Positions 1-6,834 of a stretch of 35,821 bases of DNA are shown here, piece by piece. This DNA is from Oscillospiraceae bacterium (GTDB taxonomy: Bacteria > Bacillota > Clostridia > Oscillospirales > Ruminococcaceae). Positions within the stretch are counted from its first letter, which is position 1, and each line of letters starts with the position of its first letter. The position numbers and the translations under genes are program-made. The notes beneath the pieces are model-generated. The model did not search any database, was not told the origin of the DNA, and saw nothing but the letters and a program-made list of their open reading frames with translations. The stretch is from the NCBI GenBank assembly GCA_020024615.1, contig JAHHTP010000017.1:1-35821 (forward strand). Reading direction: 5' to 3'.

Positions 1-48
1 TCGACAATACTTGGCTGGAGACGGCCTGGAAAAATAGAGAGTTGCCAT
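1..48 (+). rRNA. rrf: 5S ribosomal RNA, 3' end (partial)
   Basis: The first ~48 bases match the 3' third of a Firmicutes 5S rRNA: the ATACTTGGCTGGAGACGGCC helix IV/loop E region, an AAAATAG segment and a GTTGCCA-type 3' strand of helix I. The 5' part lies outside the window. The exact 3' end is estimated. A perfect hairpin follows directly, as expected at the end of an rRNA operon. Confidence 0.75.
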
Positions 49-56
49 CACTGAAT

Positions 57-99
57 ATTAAGAGAATCCAAATAGGATTCTCTTAATGTATTTGTTTTT
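57..99 (+). terminator. Hairpin with T-rich tail after 5S rRNA
   Basis: A perfect 13-bp inverted repeat (57-69 with 75-87, loop AAATA) is followed by the T-rich run GTATTTGTTTTT. It looks like an intrinsic terminator, but tRNA-Met starts only 6-7 bases later. It may therefore be leaky or serve as a processing hairpin. Confidence 0.75.
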
Positions 100-105
100 A
101 GAAAT

Positions 106-182
106 GGGCCTTTAGCTCAGTTGGTTAGAGCAACCGGCTCATAACCGGTCGGTCCCGGGTTCGAGTCCCCGAAGGCCCACCA
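106..182 (+). tRNA. tRNA-Met (anticodon CAT)
   Basis: 77-nt cloverleaf. Acceptor stem GGGCCTT pairs with AAGGCCC, anticodon stem ACCGG/CCGGT holds loop CTCATAA with anticodon CAT at 140-142, the T-arm carries GGTTCGAGTCC, and the CCA end is encoded. The fully paired first acceptor pair (G-C) argues for elongator rather than initiator tRNA-Met. A tRNA-Ile2 (modified CAT) cannot be fully excluded. Confidence 0.93.
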
Positions 183-201
183 ACAATAAAAATAAATACA
201 T

Positions 202-278
202 AGGGGTATAGCTCAGTTTGGTAGAGCAGCGGTCTCCAAAACCGCGTGCCGGGAGTTCGAGTCTCTCTGCCCCTGCCA
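202..278 (+). tRNA. tRNA-Trp (anticodon CCA)
   Basis: 77-nt cloverleaf. Acceptor AGGGGTA pairs with TGCCCCT (one T-G pair), anticodon stem GCGGT/ACCGC holds loop CTCCAAA with anticodon CCA at 236-238, discriminator G, CCA encoded. It lies 19 bases after tRNA-Met, so the two are probably co-transcribed. Confidence 0.95.
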
Positions 279-280
279 GA

Positions 281-312
281 AAAGACCTTGTTAGTGTGAC
301 AAGGTCTTTTTC
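281..312 (+). terminator. Intrinsic terminator of the tRNA unit
   Basis: AAAGACCTTG (281-290) pairs with CAAGGTCTTT (300-309), with a T run following. It ends the rRNA/tRNA transcription unit. Confidence 0.88.
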
Positions 313-403
313 GTTATATAATTATTTCTTTATTCAAATATACTTGTTTATAAAATAAATTTATGATAAAACTTATTTATATTTTGATATAGGAGGAAAT
401 ACA

Positions 404-1015
404 ATGTGCATTGGATTATTTTTGGATTCTGAGAATACACCAGCTGAAATGCGTGTGTTGTTAGCTGGGGCTAAAATTAATACGCCTGATGTGAAATACC
501 ATTTAGGAGAAATTTTGCCAGGTGAACAAATTCCTGTTGTAGCCTATAATCAAAATATGCGTGCACATGCTTTTTTCATGACCTGGGGATTTCCGGATCA
601 AACAAGAAAAAAGAGTCCATGGATTGCTTCAACCAGATTAGAAACAATAGAAAATAAAATTTTATTCATTGATGGCTATCGTCAGAGACGCTGTGTGGTT
701 GTAGTAAGTTCTTATTTTGAGTGGAAAAAAGTTGATGGCAAGTTAGTTAAATATATAGTTTATCCCAACGAAGGAGATTTTATGTACCTTGGTGGTATCT
801 ATCGTTTGCAAAATGATCGTCCTTATCTGGTTATTTTGACACAGCCAGCTTGTGAAACATTGGAGGGAATTAATGACCGAATGCCGGTTATCATACCACG
901 AGAACATTGTGCAGAATGGATTAAGCCAAGTAGACGACCTAAATATTTATTGAAATATGTGGATCATAATATTAATTGTAAAATAGCAGAAGAAAGCTGT
1001 CCTTGTCCTTTGTAA
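404..1015 (+). CDS. SRAP-family protein (YedK/HMCES-like), divergent active site
   Basis: 203 residues. SRAP proteins (SOS response-associated peptidase; YedK, HMCES) use Cys2, exposed after Met removal, to form a thiazolidine crosslink with abasic sites in single-stranded DNA. Visible family features are Met-Cys2, the RRCVVVVSSYFEW block with the conserved acidic residue E106, and an INDRMPVII block. The Asn of the usual NARxET motif is Ser76 here (STRLET), and the catalytic His of the usual IHDRMP motif is Asn157. These are the positions of YedK N75 and H160. The start is ATG behind an AGGAGG RBS 6 bases upstream. It appears monocistronic. Family call is firm; whether it still crosslinks and releases DNA is open. 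Confidence 0.85.
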   Translation: MCIGLFLDSENTPAEMRVLLAGAKINTPDVKYHLGEILPGEQIPVVAYNQNMRAHAFFMTWGFPDQTRKKSPWIASTRLETIENKILFIDGYRQRRCVVVVSSYFEWKKVDGKLVKYIVYPNEGDFMYLGGIYRLQNDRPYLVILTQPACETLEGINDRMPVIIPREHCAEWIKPSRRPKYLLKYVDHNINCKIAEESCPCPL

Positions 1016-1093
1016 CAAGTTTTAGTGATATTTTAATGGTTACTGTATGTTATTGTGGAAAATGAAATTCGCTATGGTTTTTTTCTTGGAAAG

Positions 1094-1102
1094 TGATATA
1101 AT
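1094..1102 (+). promoter_or_regulatory. Extended -10 promoter for plsC-dagK-like pair
   Basis: TGATATAAT is a consensus -10 with the TGn extension. No good -35 is visible. It lies about 50 bases upstream of the chosen TTG start. Confidence 0.55.
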
Positions 1103-1151
1103 ATATAGTTAGTAGTTGTTAAAAGTTTCAATATATCGAAGGAGAAATATT

Positions 1152-1877
1152 TTGGGAAAGTTTTTTTTATCGTTGCTATTTGGCTGCCTGTGTTTAATCT
1201 TATTGTATGCTTTGCTGTTGGTGATTGGATTTTTTACGACCAATCCAAAACGGTTGTATGATAAAGCAAGTAATTATCATCGTTTTTTAGTCAGCTCAGC
1301 AGCATGGATTGCAACAAAAGTGATGCATCTGAAAATAGAAGTAACGGGACTTGAAAAAATGCCACAGGGTCGGTTTGAACTGATTAGCAATCATCGGTCA
1401 GCATATGACCCTATTGTTACATGGAATGTGTTTAGAAAATATCAGCTTGCCTTTATTTCAAAACCAGAAAATTTTGATATTCCTTTTTTTGGAAGAATGG
1501 TTCGCAGATGTTGTTTTTTACCGATTGATCGTGAAAATGCAAGGAACGCAGCCAGAACATTGCAGGCTGCTGTAAAATTAATTCAGAACGATGAGGCTTC
1601 AATTATGGTCTATCCAGAGGGAACAAGAAGTAAGGATGGAAAACTTTTGCCATTTCATAGTGGTGTTATTAAGGTCGCACAGAAAGCTGAAGTTCCATTA
1701 GTTATTGTAACCGTTTCTGGTACTGAGAATATAACCAAGAATTATCCGTGGAAAAATACAAAAGTGTATGTTGATGTGGTTGAAGTTATTTCTGCAGAAG
1801 CATTAAAGGGAAAGCGATCCACGCAGTTGGGCGATTATGCTTATAAAATAATGGAACAAAAGTTATTGGAGAGGTAA
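1152..1877 (+). CDS. plsC: 1-acyl-sn-glycerol-3-phosphate acyltransferase (PlsC family)
   Basis: 241 residues. PlsC moves an acyl group onto lysophosphatidic acid to make phosphatidic acid at the membrane. An N-terminal hydrophobic helix (about residues 5-28) is followed by the acyltransferase motifs: NHRSAYD (N80-D86, catalytic HxxxxD), a FLPIDR block at 122-127, YPEGTRS (substrate-binding EGTR 156-159) and VPLVIVTVSG. I start it at TTG 1152 because AAGGAG at 1139-1144 sits 7 bases upstream. An in-frame TTG at 1116 would place that RBS inside the gene. The lipid-kinase-like gene follows 8 bases after the stop, suggesting a two-gene phospholipid operon. Confidence 0.9.
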   Translation: MGKFFLSLLFGCLCLILLYALLLVIGFFTTNPKRLYDKASNYHRFLVSSAAWIATKVMHLKIEVTGLEKMPQGRFELISNHRSAYDPIVTWNVFRKYQLAFISKPENFDIPFFGRMVRRCCFLPIDRENARNAARTLQAAVKLIQNDEASIMVYPEGTRSKDGKLLPFHSGVIKVAQKAEVPLVIVTVSGTENITKNYPWKNTKVYVDVVEVISAEALKGKRSTQLGDYAYKIMEQKLLER

Positions 1878-1885
1878 AAACATCA

Positions 1886-2791
1886 ATGGCGAAATACAGT
1901 GTGCTTGTCAATCCATTTTCCAGAAATGGATGTGGTGAGGCAGAAGCGTTAAAACTGAAAAATATATTACCACATGATACACTAAAGTTTTATAATATTG
2001 TGGATATTACAGATTATTCTACTTTTTTTGCACAGCTGGAAAAAGATGAGCAGGTTATTTTAGCTGGTGGAGATGGTACGATGAATCGGTTTGTCAATGA
2101 TACGCAAGGAATCAACATTGATAAGGATATTTATTATTTTGCGACTGGAACCGGCAATGATTTTATGAATGATCTCGGAGTGAAATGTGGAGGAAAACCA
2201 ATATTAATCAATACATATTTGAAATATCTTCCAAAAGTCGTTGTAAAAGGAAAGTCTTTGAAATTTTTTAATGCTATTGGTTATGGAATTGATGGATATT
2301 GTTGCGAAGAAGGTGACCGAATCCGCGCAAAATCCAATAAACCAATTAATTATGCTAAAATAGCATTAAAAGGTACTTTATATGCTTATCATCCCACAGC
2401 AGCAACCGTGACGATTGACGGCGTAACGCATACATATAAGCGTGTCTGGTTGGCGCCTACCATGCATGGTAGATATTATGGTGGTGGTATGATGATGTCT
2501 CCAGGGCAGGATCGCATGAATCGAGAAAGAACTGTAACGACTACGATTATTCATGACATAAACAAATGGCTGCTGCTGCTTGTTTTCCCAACAATTTTTA
2601 AGGGGACACATATTAAGTTTACCAAATATGTTGATATTTTCAATGCACATGAGGTGACAGTCAAATTTGACCGCCCGACAGCGATTCAGATAGATGGAGA
2701 AACCATTTTGGGTGTAACAGAGTATCAAGTGTTTTCTGCCTCTGCTATGGTACAGGAAAGTGCACATACGATGTGTGCCGCATTGAACTGA
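1886..2791 (+). CDS. Diacylglycerol/lipid kinase family protein (DagK-like)
   Basis: 301 residues, normal length for the family. The nucleotide-binding motif GGDGTMNRFVND (61-72) and the GTGNDF motif (88-93) identify the DAGK catalytic domain shared by DgkB, YegS and sphingosine kinases. These phosphorylate lipid alcohols with ATP. With the PlsC-like gene 8 bases upstream, a role in recycling diacylglycerol to phosphatidic acid is plausible, but the substrate cannot be read from sequence. The start is ATG with a GGAGAGG element overlapping the end of plsC, suggesting translational coupling. No clear terminator follows; ATTGC/GCAAT at about 2813-2832 is weak. Confidence 0.87.
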   Translation: MAKYSVLVNPFSRNGCGEAEALKLKNILPHDTLKFYNIVDITDYSTFFAQLEKDEQVILAGGDGTMNRFVNDTQGINIDKDIYYFATGTGNDFMNDLGVKCGGKPILINTYLKYLPKVVVKGKSLKFFNAIGYGIDGYCCEEGDRIRAKSNKPINYAKIALKGTLYAYHPTAATVTIDGVTHTYKRVWLAPTMHGRYYGGGMMMSPGQDRMNRERTVTTTIIHDINKWLLLLVFPTIFKGTHIKFTKYVDIFNAHEVTVKFDRPTAIQIDGETILGVTEYQVFSASAMVQESAHTMCAALN

Positions 2792-2953
2792 AAATTTTTA
2801 GATTTTTGCAGATTGCATTTAAAAAAGCAATACATATTATTTACTTCCTTTTGAGAATGATGTTATGCTTTTCTAAAGCTATGTGGCAGCAATCTTCTGT
2901 TTTTGTTAAAATGGAAGAAAATGTCTGAAATGTGGTACATTTTGATGTTTTTG

Positions 2954-2962
2954 TGCTATACT
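2954..2962 (+). promoter_or_regulatory. Extended -10 promoter for the 65-residue gene
   Basis: TGCTATACT is an extended -10 element. Just upstream is an inverted repeat AAATGTGGTACATTT (about 2928-2943), in the -35 region, which could be an operator. The predicted leader is about 70 nt. Confidence 0.45.
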
Positions 2963-3037
2963 ATAAGAGGGAACAGGAGAAAAAATGACAGAATAATTGG
3001 CACATTGTGCATGGTTCCAAGAAAGGAGAGGATAAAT

Positions 3038-3235
3038 TTGCGAAACGCAAATATACATGATAAAGTATTGCTCAACAGCGGTGAACTTGCGTATATCAGC
3101 AAGGTATATTCCTCTGGAGTAGCATATCAGGCGATGATTCAGACTTTTGGCGGTCTGGTACTGGATACCATTTTACAGAAAAATATTGTAAGGGTATATC
3201 CATTTTCTGACATTCAAAAAGAAAAATATGCCTGA
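3038..3235 (+). CDS. Small protein of unknown function (65 residues)
   Basis: I do not recognise this protein. It is a soluble 65-residue chain with no Cys, no membrane segment and no metal motif. The centre reads like a small beta-rich fold (LLNSGELAYISKVYSSGVAY), and the end is charged. I chose TTG 3038 because GGAG at 3025-3028 lies 9 bases upstream. The earlier ATG at 3013 would put that RBS inside the coding region. It has its own extended -10 promoter and its own terminator (3258-3296), so it is monocistronic. Promoter, RBS and terminator together make it a credible gene despite its size. Confidence 0.65.
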   Translation: MRNANIHDKVLLNSGELAYISKVYSSGVAYQAMIQTFGGLVLDTILQKNIVRVYPFSDIQKEKYA

Positions 3236-3257
3236 TTCATATTATCGATTTTTTGTT

Positions 3258-3296
3258 AAGACGGTTTTGCTATGAAAAGCAGAAACTGTCTTTTTT
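3258..3296 (+). terminator. Intrinsic terminator
   Basis: An imperfect stem (AAGACGGTTTTGCT with AGCAGAAACTGTCTT, loop about ATGAA) is followed by TTTTTT. It ends the 65-residue gene. Confidence 0.8.
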
Positions 3297-3297
3297 A

Positions 3298-3326
3298 TTG
3301 CATTTCATATTGCAGTATGATATACT
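3298..3326 (+). promoter_or_regulatory. Sigma-A promoter upstream of pseudogene and GH20 gene
   Basis: TTGCAT, 17-base spacer, TATACT (3321-3326). It drives the acylphosphatase remnant. With no terminator before 3656, it probably also drives the hexosaminidase gene. Confidence 0.65.
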
Positions 3327-3360
3327 ATAGTTATTAAAAAATAAGAAAGTGGGATTGTCG

Positions 3361-3606
3361 ATGATTCAGAAACGCTTGCAGTTTTATGGTTAAGTACAGG
3401 GAGTCGGATTTCAATATCAAGGATATCATGCGACTGGTAGATACGCTGTTACCGGTTAGGTATGTAACTGTGCTGACGGAAGTGCGTTGATGGAAGTTCA
3501 GGAAGAAGAATCTCAAAGTGATGCTGTAATGCTCGCAATTGAACAGGATAGTCATGTGAGAATCGAGAACTTTAAGAGTAAAACAATTCCGCTTGTTGAT
3601 GAATGA
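3361..3606 (+). pseudogene. Acylphosphatase pseudogene (two in-frame stops)
   Basis: Read in one frame from ATG 3361, the sequence resembles acylphosphatase, a ~90-residue enzyme that hydrolyses acyl phosphates: KRLQFYG-stop-VQGVGFQYQGYHA, TG-stop-VCNCADGSALMEVQ, then HVRIENFKSKTIPLVDE and a natural TGA. TAA at 3391-3393 replaces the residue before VQGVGF (normally Arg or similar). TAG at 3457-3459 replaces the Trp of the usual GWVxN motif. The catalytic Arg of GVxFR is also Gln (VGFQ); the Asn after WVx is kept. No frameshift is needed, so this is decay by point substitution. The remnant now forms a leader for the GH20 gene, whose start lies 50 bases downstream. Confidence 0.8.
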
Positions 3607-3655
3607 GATTTTTGCATTCGAGAGGACGAATGGGGATAGCCAGGAGGAACTTTAT

Positions 3656-5509
3656 ATGAATCAAATGCAGTTGGTTCCACAGCCAAAAGTGATTTGTTGC
3701 ACAAAAGGCAGCATAAAGGCTGAGGTGTTAACAATATCAAATGAGATTGCTGGGATTGTGCCGAAAGCGGGGGAGATTTTTCCTTATAGAGGTGCATTGG
3801 AAATTCAGGCGGTAAAAAAAGAAAATATCGGGAAAGAAGCATATACATTATCGATCAAAGAAAATAGCATCATCATTGGTTACAGTGAGCCGAACGGTCT
3901 TTATTATGCGTTGGCAACATTAAGACAGCTGGCACTCTTAAATGATGGAAATATCCCATGCTGTGAAATTGAAGATGCACCAGATATGAAAATTCGTGGT
4001 TATTCGGATGATATTTCTCGCGGTCAGATTTCTTCATTCGAGAATTTCAAAGAGATTATCCGCAGATTATCCGAGATTAAGTGTAATCTGTATATGCCAT
4101 ATATTGAGGATACCATGCAGTTTGACTGTATCCCAACTTCTGGTCGATTTTCTGATCCGGTTTCCAAAGAGGAATGGAAAGAGCTGGTTGTATATGCCAA
4201 GAATTATTATGTGCAGATTACCCCAATTATCAACACGCTGGGGCATTGGGATAAAAATGCAACCTTGCAGGATTTCAGAGAGCTGATGCTGAAAACTGCT
4301 GACGGTAAAGTAGTTTCTAATCTGGATGCCAGAAAGCAGGAAGTTCAGGATATGGTTTTAAAGATGCTGGATGAAGCGATTGAAGTATTCGGTGATAGTG
4401 AATATATTCATGTCGGTGGAGATGAGGTGGCCGAATACACCAATCAGTTTGGCAAGGATAAAGCAATGGAAATTTTCAATGGTCATTTCAAGATGATGAA
4501 TGATTACCTGAAATCCAAAGGTAAAAAAATGATGATGTACAGTGATATGTATACGCCGGTCTGGGGTGACTATCAGTTGAAGCTGGAAGCCATTGACGAT
4601 ATGCCGAATGATATTACCTTTGTATATTGGGATTATGCCTGCCGTGATTATTATAAAAATATCGATAGTCTGAAAAAGCACGGGAAGAAATTTATCATTT
4701 CTCCGGCAACCCATTCTTGGAATCGTTTTCTTCCGCAGCATTATGCTTCTTGGCTGAATACCAAAAGCGTTGCAAAGCAGACCGGTTCGGACAGTAATGG
4801 TGTAATTATGTCTTCCTGGTGCGACGGCGGTATGAATCTGCGCGAGGAAAACTGGTATGGATTGTATTGTGCCGCTATATACTCTTGGAACAGTGGTGCA
4901 GAGCTTTCTTTCGATGAAACGGTATGTCTATACTTCAAGTTGTTCTTTGGAATTGAAGTGGATCTGACGGCCTATCATGCGCTGTTTGATTATGACGAGC
5001 GGTTCTTGGAAAGACGCACTGAGGAGCCGATTGAATTCTGGTATGAAAAACGCTTTACCGCAGGCAATAAGTTATGCAGCGCATTCTGGCAGGATGCAAC
5101 CCAGCCAGCTGATGCAGAGTTGAAAGCAAAGTTTGCAGGATGCAGAGAGCTGTTTGAAAAAGCACAGGGTTATTTCGGTAGTTTACAGCCACAGCGTAAC
5201 GAAATAGCGTATGAGGTGTTTTTGTTCGATCTGCGTCGCAGCATTGCAGCAACCAAGAAGCTGGAATTGCAGCGTGTGGATGCATACGAGACCCGTGAGC
5301 AGGCAATGGCGGATATTGCAACATGGGGTGAACTGGCAGCCGAGGTGAATCAGTTGAAAGTGGAAAACGAGAAGCTTTGGATGGCGTCCAATCGCCAGTC
5401 GGAATGGCTATATGCCAAATCAAAATATGAGGATTTATACGACAGTATACAGTCGGTAATTCGTTACTGCCGTTACGGTAAGAGCATGACCGTTGTCAAG
5501 CATCTATAA
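3656..5509 (+). CDS. Beta-N-acetylhexosaminidase (glycoside hydrolase family 20)
   Basis: 617 residues. GH20 enzymes release terminal N-acetylglucosamine or N-acetylgalactosamine by substrate-assisted catalysis. The N-terminal ~110 residues look like the GH20b domain (VPQPK start, then ANGLYYALATLRQL-type pattern near 85). The TIM-barrel follows, with RGYSDDISRG near 115-125 and the signature HVGGDE at 252-257, where D256-E257 are the catalytic pair. About 130 further residues form a helical C-terminal extension. There is no signal peptide, so it is probably cytoplasmic and acts on imported oligosaccharides. The start is ATG 3656, 7-8 bases after AGGAGG (3642-3647); an in-frame TTG at 3593 lacks an RBS. 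A terminator follows at 5573. Confidence 0.92.
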   Translation: MNQMQLVPQPKVICCTKGSIKAEVLTISNEIAGIVPKAGEIFPYRGALEIQAVKKENIGKEAYTLSIKENSIIIGYSEPNGLYYALATLRQLALLNDGNIPCCEIEDAPDMKIRGYSDDISRGQISSFENFKEIIRRLSEIKCNLYMPYIEDTMQFDCIPTSGRFSDPVSKEEWKELVVYAKNYYVQITPIINTLGHWDKNATLQDFRELMLKTADGKVVSNLDARKQEVQDMVLKMLDEAIEVFGDSEYIHVGGDEVAEYTNQFGKDKAMEIFNGHFKMMNDYLKSKGKKMMMYSDMYTPVWGDYQLKLEAIDDMPNDITFVYWDYACRDYYKNIDSLKKHGKKFIISPATHSWNRFLPQHYASWLNTKSVAKQTGSDSNGVIMSSWCDGGMNLREENWYGLYCAAIYSWNSGAELSFDETVCLYFKLFFGIEVDLTAYHALFDYDERFLERRTEEPIEFWYEKRFTAGNKLCSAFWQDATQPADAELKAKFAGCRELFEKAQGYFGSLQPQRNEIAYEVFLFDLRRSIAATKKLELQRVDAYETREQAMADIATWGELAAEVNQLKVENEKLWMASNRQSEWLYAKSKYEDLYDSIQSVIRYCRYGKSMTVVKHL

Positions 5510-5572
5510 TGCAAAATAATATGGCAGGTTGTGTTTTTGATTGCAAATTAAATATTGCTTGAATAAATTTTT

Positions 5573-5606
5573 GGAAAGTACTTTGTTTGCGGTACTTTCC
5601 TTTTGT
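5573..5606 (+). terminator. Intrinsic terminator after GH20 gene
   Basis: GGAAAGTAC (5573-5581) pairs with GTACTTTCC (5592-5600) and is followed by TTTTGTTTT. Confidence 0.85.
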
Positions 5607-5700
5607 TTTCCGACAGTTATCACACCACTTTTATTTTATTGCATATATTGGAGAGAAATCAACCATGGTAAAAGGTATAGATTCAGAAAGGGGTAGAACT

Positions 5701-6792
5701 ATGTCGGAATGTAAGACAGTTGATTTTTTTCTGGGAGGAAATACACCAGAAGGATTTTGTTCCTATTTTGATCAGTTTGATCAACCGAAAGAGGGCATGA
5801 ATCGATATTTAATTAAAGGGGGGCCTGGTACGGGTAAGTCCAGGATGATGAAAAAGGTACTGCTTGCGGCACAGGAACAGGATATTCCGGGAATTTTAGA
5901 GCGGATTCATTGTTCTTCGGATGCAAACTCTCTGGATGCAGTAATCTGGAAAGCCAAGGGATTTGCATTGTTTGATGCAACTGCACCGCATGTGATTGAG
6001 CCTAAATATCCAGGTGCGTATGATCGAATTGTCAATATCACACAAGCTTTTGACAATCAGAAGTTAGCCGCTGCATTAACCCCGATTGTTGCTTTATTCA
6101 AACGGATTTCAGCACTGCATGAACGCTGTAGAGTCTTTTTATCAGCTGCTAACATGTTGTATTTGCAAAATCAGTATGTACTTTCTGGATATTTGCAGGA
6201 AGAAAAGCTAAAACGTTCCAGTGAGCGGTTTGCAAAGCGTCTGCTCTATGGCTGCAAAGGTGACACATATCATGAGGAACTGCGTATGCTGTCAAATGTA
6301 ACCGATCAGGGAATGGTCACATACGATCAAACGGTTTCGACTCTGGCAGATAAGATTGTATGTGTCAAGGATAGTTTTGGTTTGGTATCCACCGCATATC
6401 TTTCAGCAGTGCAGAATCAGGCAAAAAAACAGAGGCTTTCGGTCATTCTCTGTATGTCGCCATTTCATAATGGAAAGATAGATCATATTATTTTTCCAAA
6501 TGAGCGGGTGGCGGTTGTAACAGCAGATTCATTTATGAAATTTCCACATTGTCCACAAATGCAGTGTATCCGAATTTCTCGATACCTGCCGCCGAAAGCA
6601 TTGCACACGGTAAAAACAGCCGTTAGACATAGAACTTTGATGATTAAGGCATTGATTGAGGATGCATCAAAAAGCGTACAACAGGCTAAAATATTGCATG
6701 ATAAGTTAGAAGGATATTACACACCAGCCGTTGATTTTGAAAAGGTAAATGAATTGACGCAATGGGTCATTCAGGAAATGTTGAAAAAATAA
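5701..6792 (+). CDS. P-loop NTPase of PRK06851 type, degenerate second module
   Basis: 363 residues. The N-terminus (DFFLGGNTPEGF) and the Walker A motif GGPGTGKS at 40-47 resemble the PRK06851-type P-loop proteins of spore formers, whose biochemical role I do not know. About residues 218-290 repeat the first module's pattern (strand, loop, helix, strand), but the Walker A position reads KDSFGLVST, so this half should not bind nucleotide in the normal way. I chose ATG 5701 (AAGGGG 7 bases upstream). An in-frame ATG at 5665 with GGAGAG 9 bases upstream is a realistic alternative, adding 12 residues. It is a single gene between a terminator (5573-5606) and the opposing nfn operon. Confidence 0.72.
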   Translation: MSECKTVDFFLGGNTPEGFCSYFDQFDQPKEGMNRYLIKGGPGTGKSRMMKKVLLAAQEQDIPGILERIHCSSDANSLDAVIWKAKGFALFDATAPHVIEPKYPGAYDRIVNITQAFDNQKLAAALTPIVALFKRISALHERCRVFLSAANMLYLQNQYVLSGYLQEEKLKRSSERFAKRLLYGCKGDTYHEELRMLSNVTDQGMVTYDQTVSTLADKIVCVKDSFGLVSTAYLSAVQNQAKKQRLSVILCMSPFHNGKIDHIIFPNERVAVVTADSFMKFPHCPQMQCIRISRYLPPKALHTVKTAVRHRTLMIKALIEDASKSVQQAKILHDKLEGYYTPAVDFEKVNELTQWVIQEMLKK

Positions 6793-6819
6793 AAATCGCT
6801 GTCCCAATCGGGACAGCGA
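6785..6819 (-). terminator. Intrinsic terminator of nfnAB (minus strand)
   Basis: A perfect 10-bp stem, TCGCTGTCCC (6796-6805) with GGGACAGCGA (6810-6819). Read on the minus strand it is followed by TTTTTATTTT. On the plus strand it has only an A run, so it serves nfnAB. Confidence 0.85.
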
Positions 6820-6834
6820 AAAAATTCTATTACA

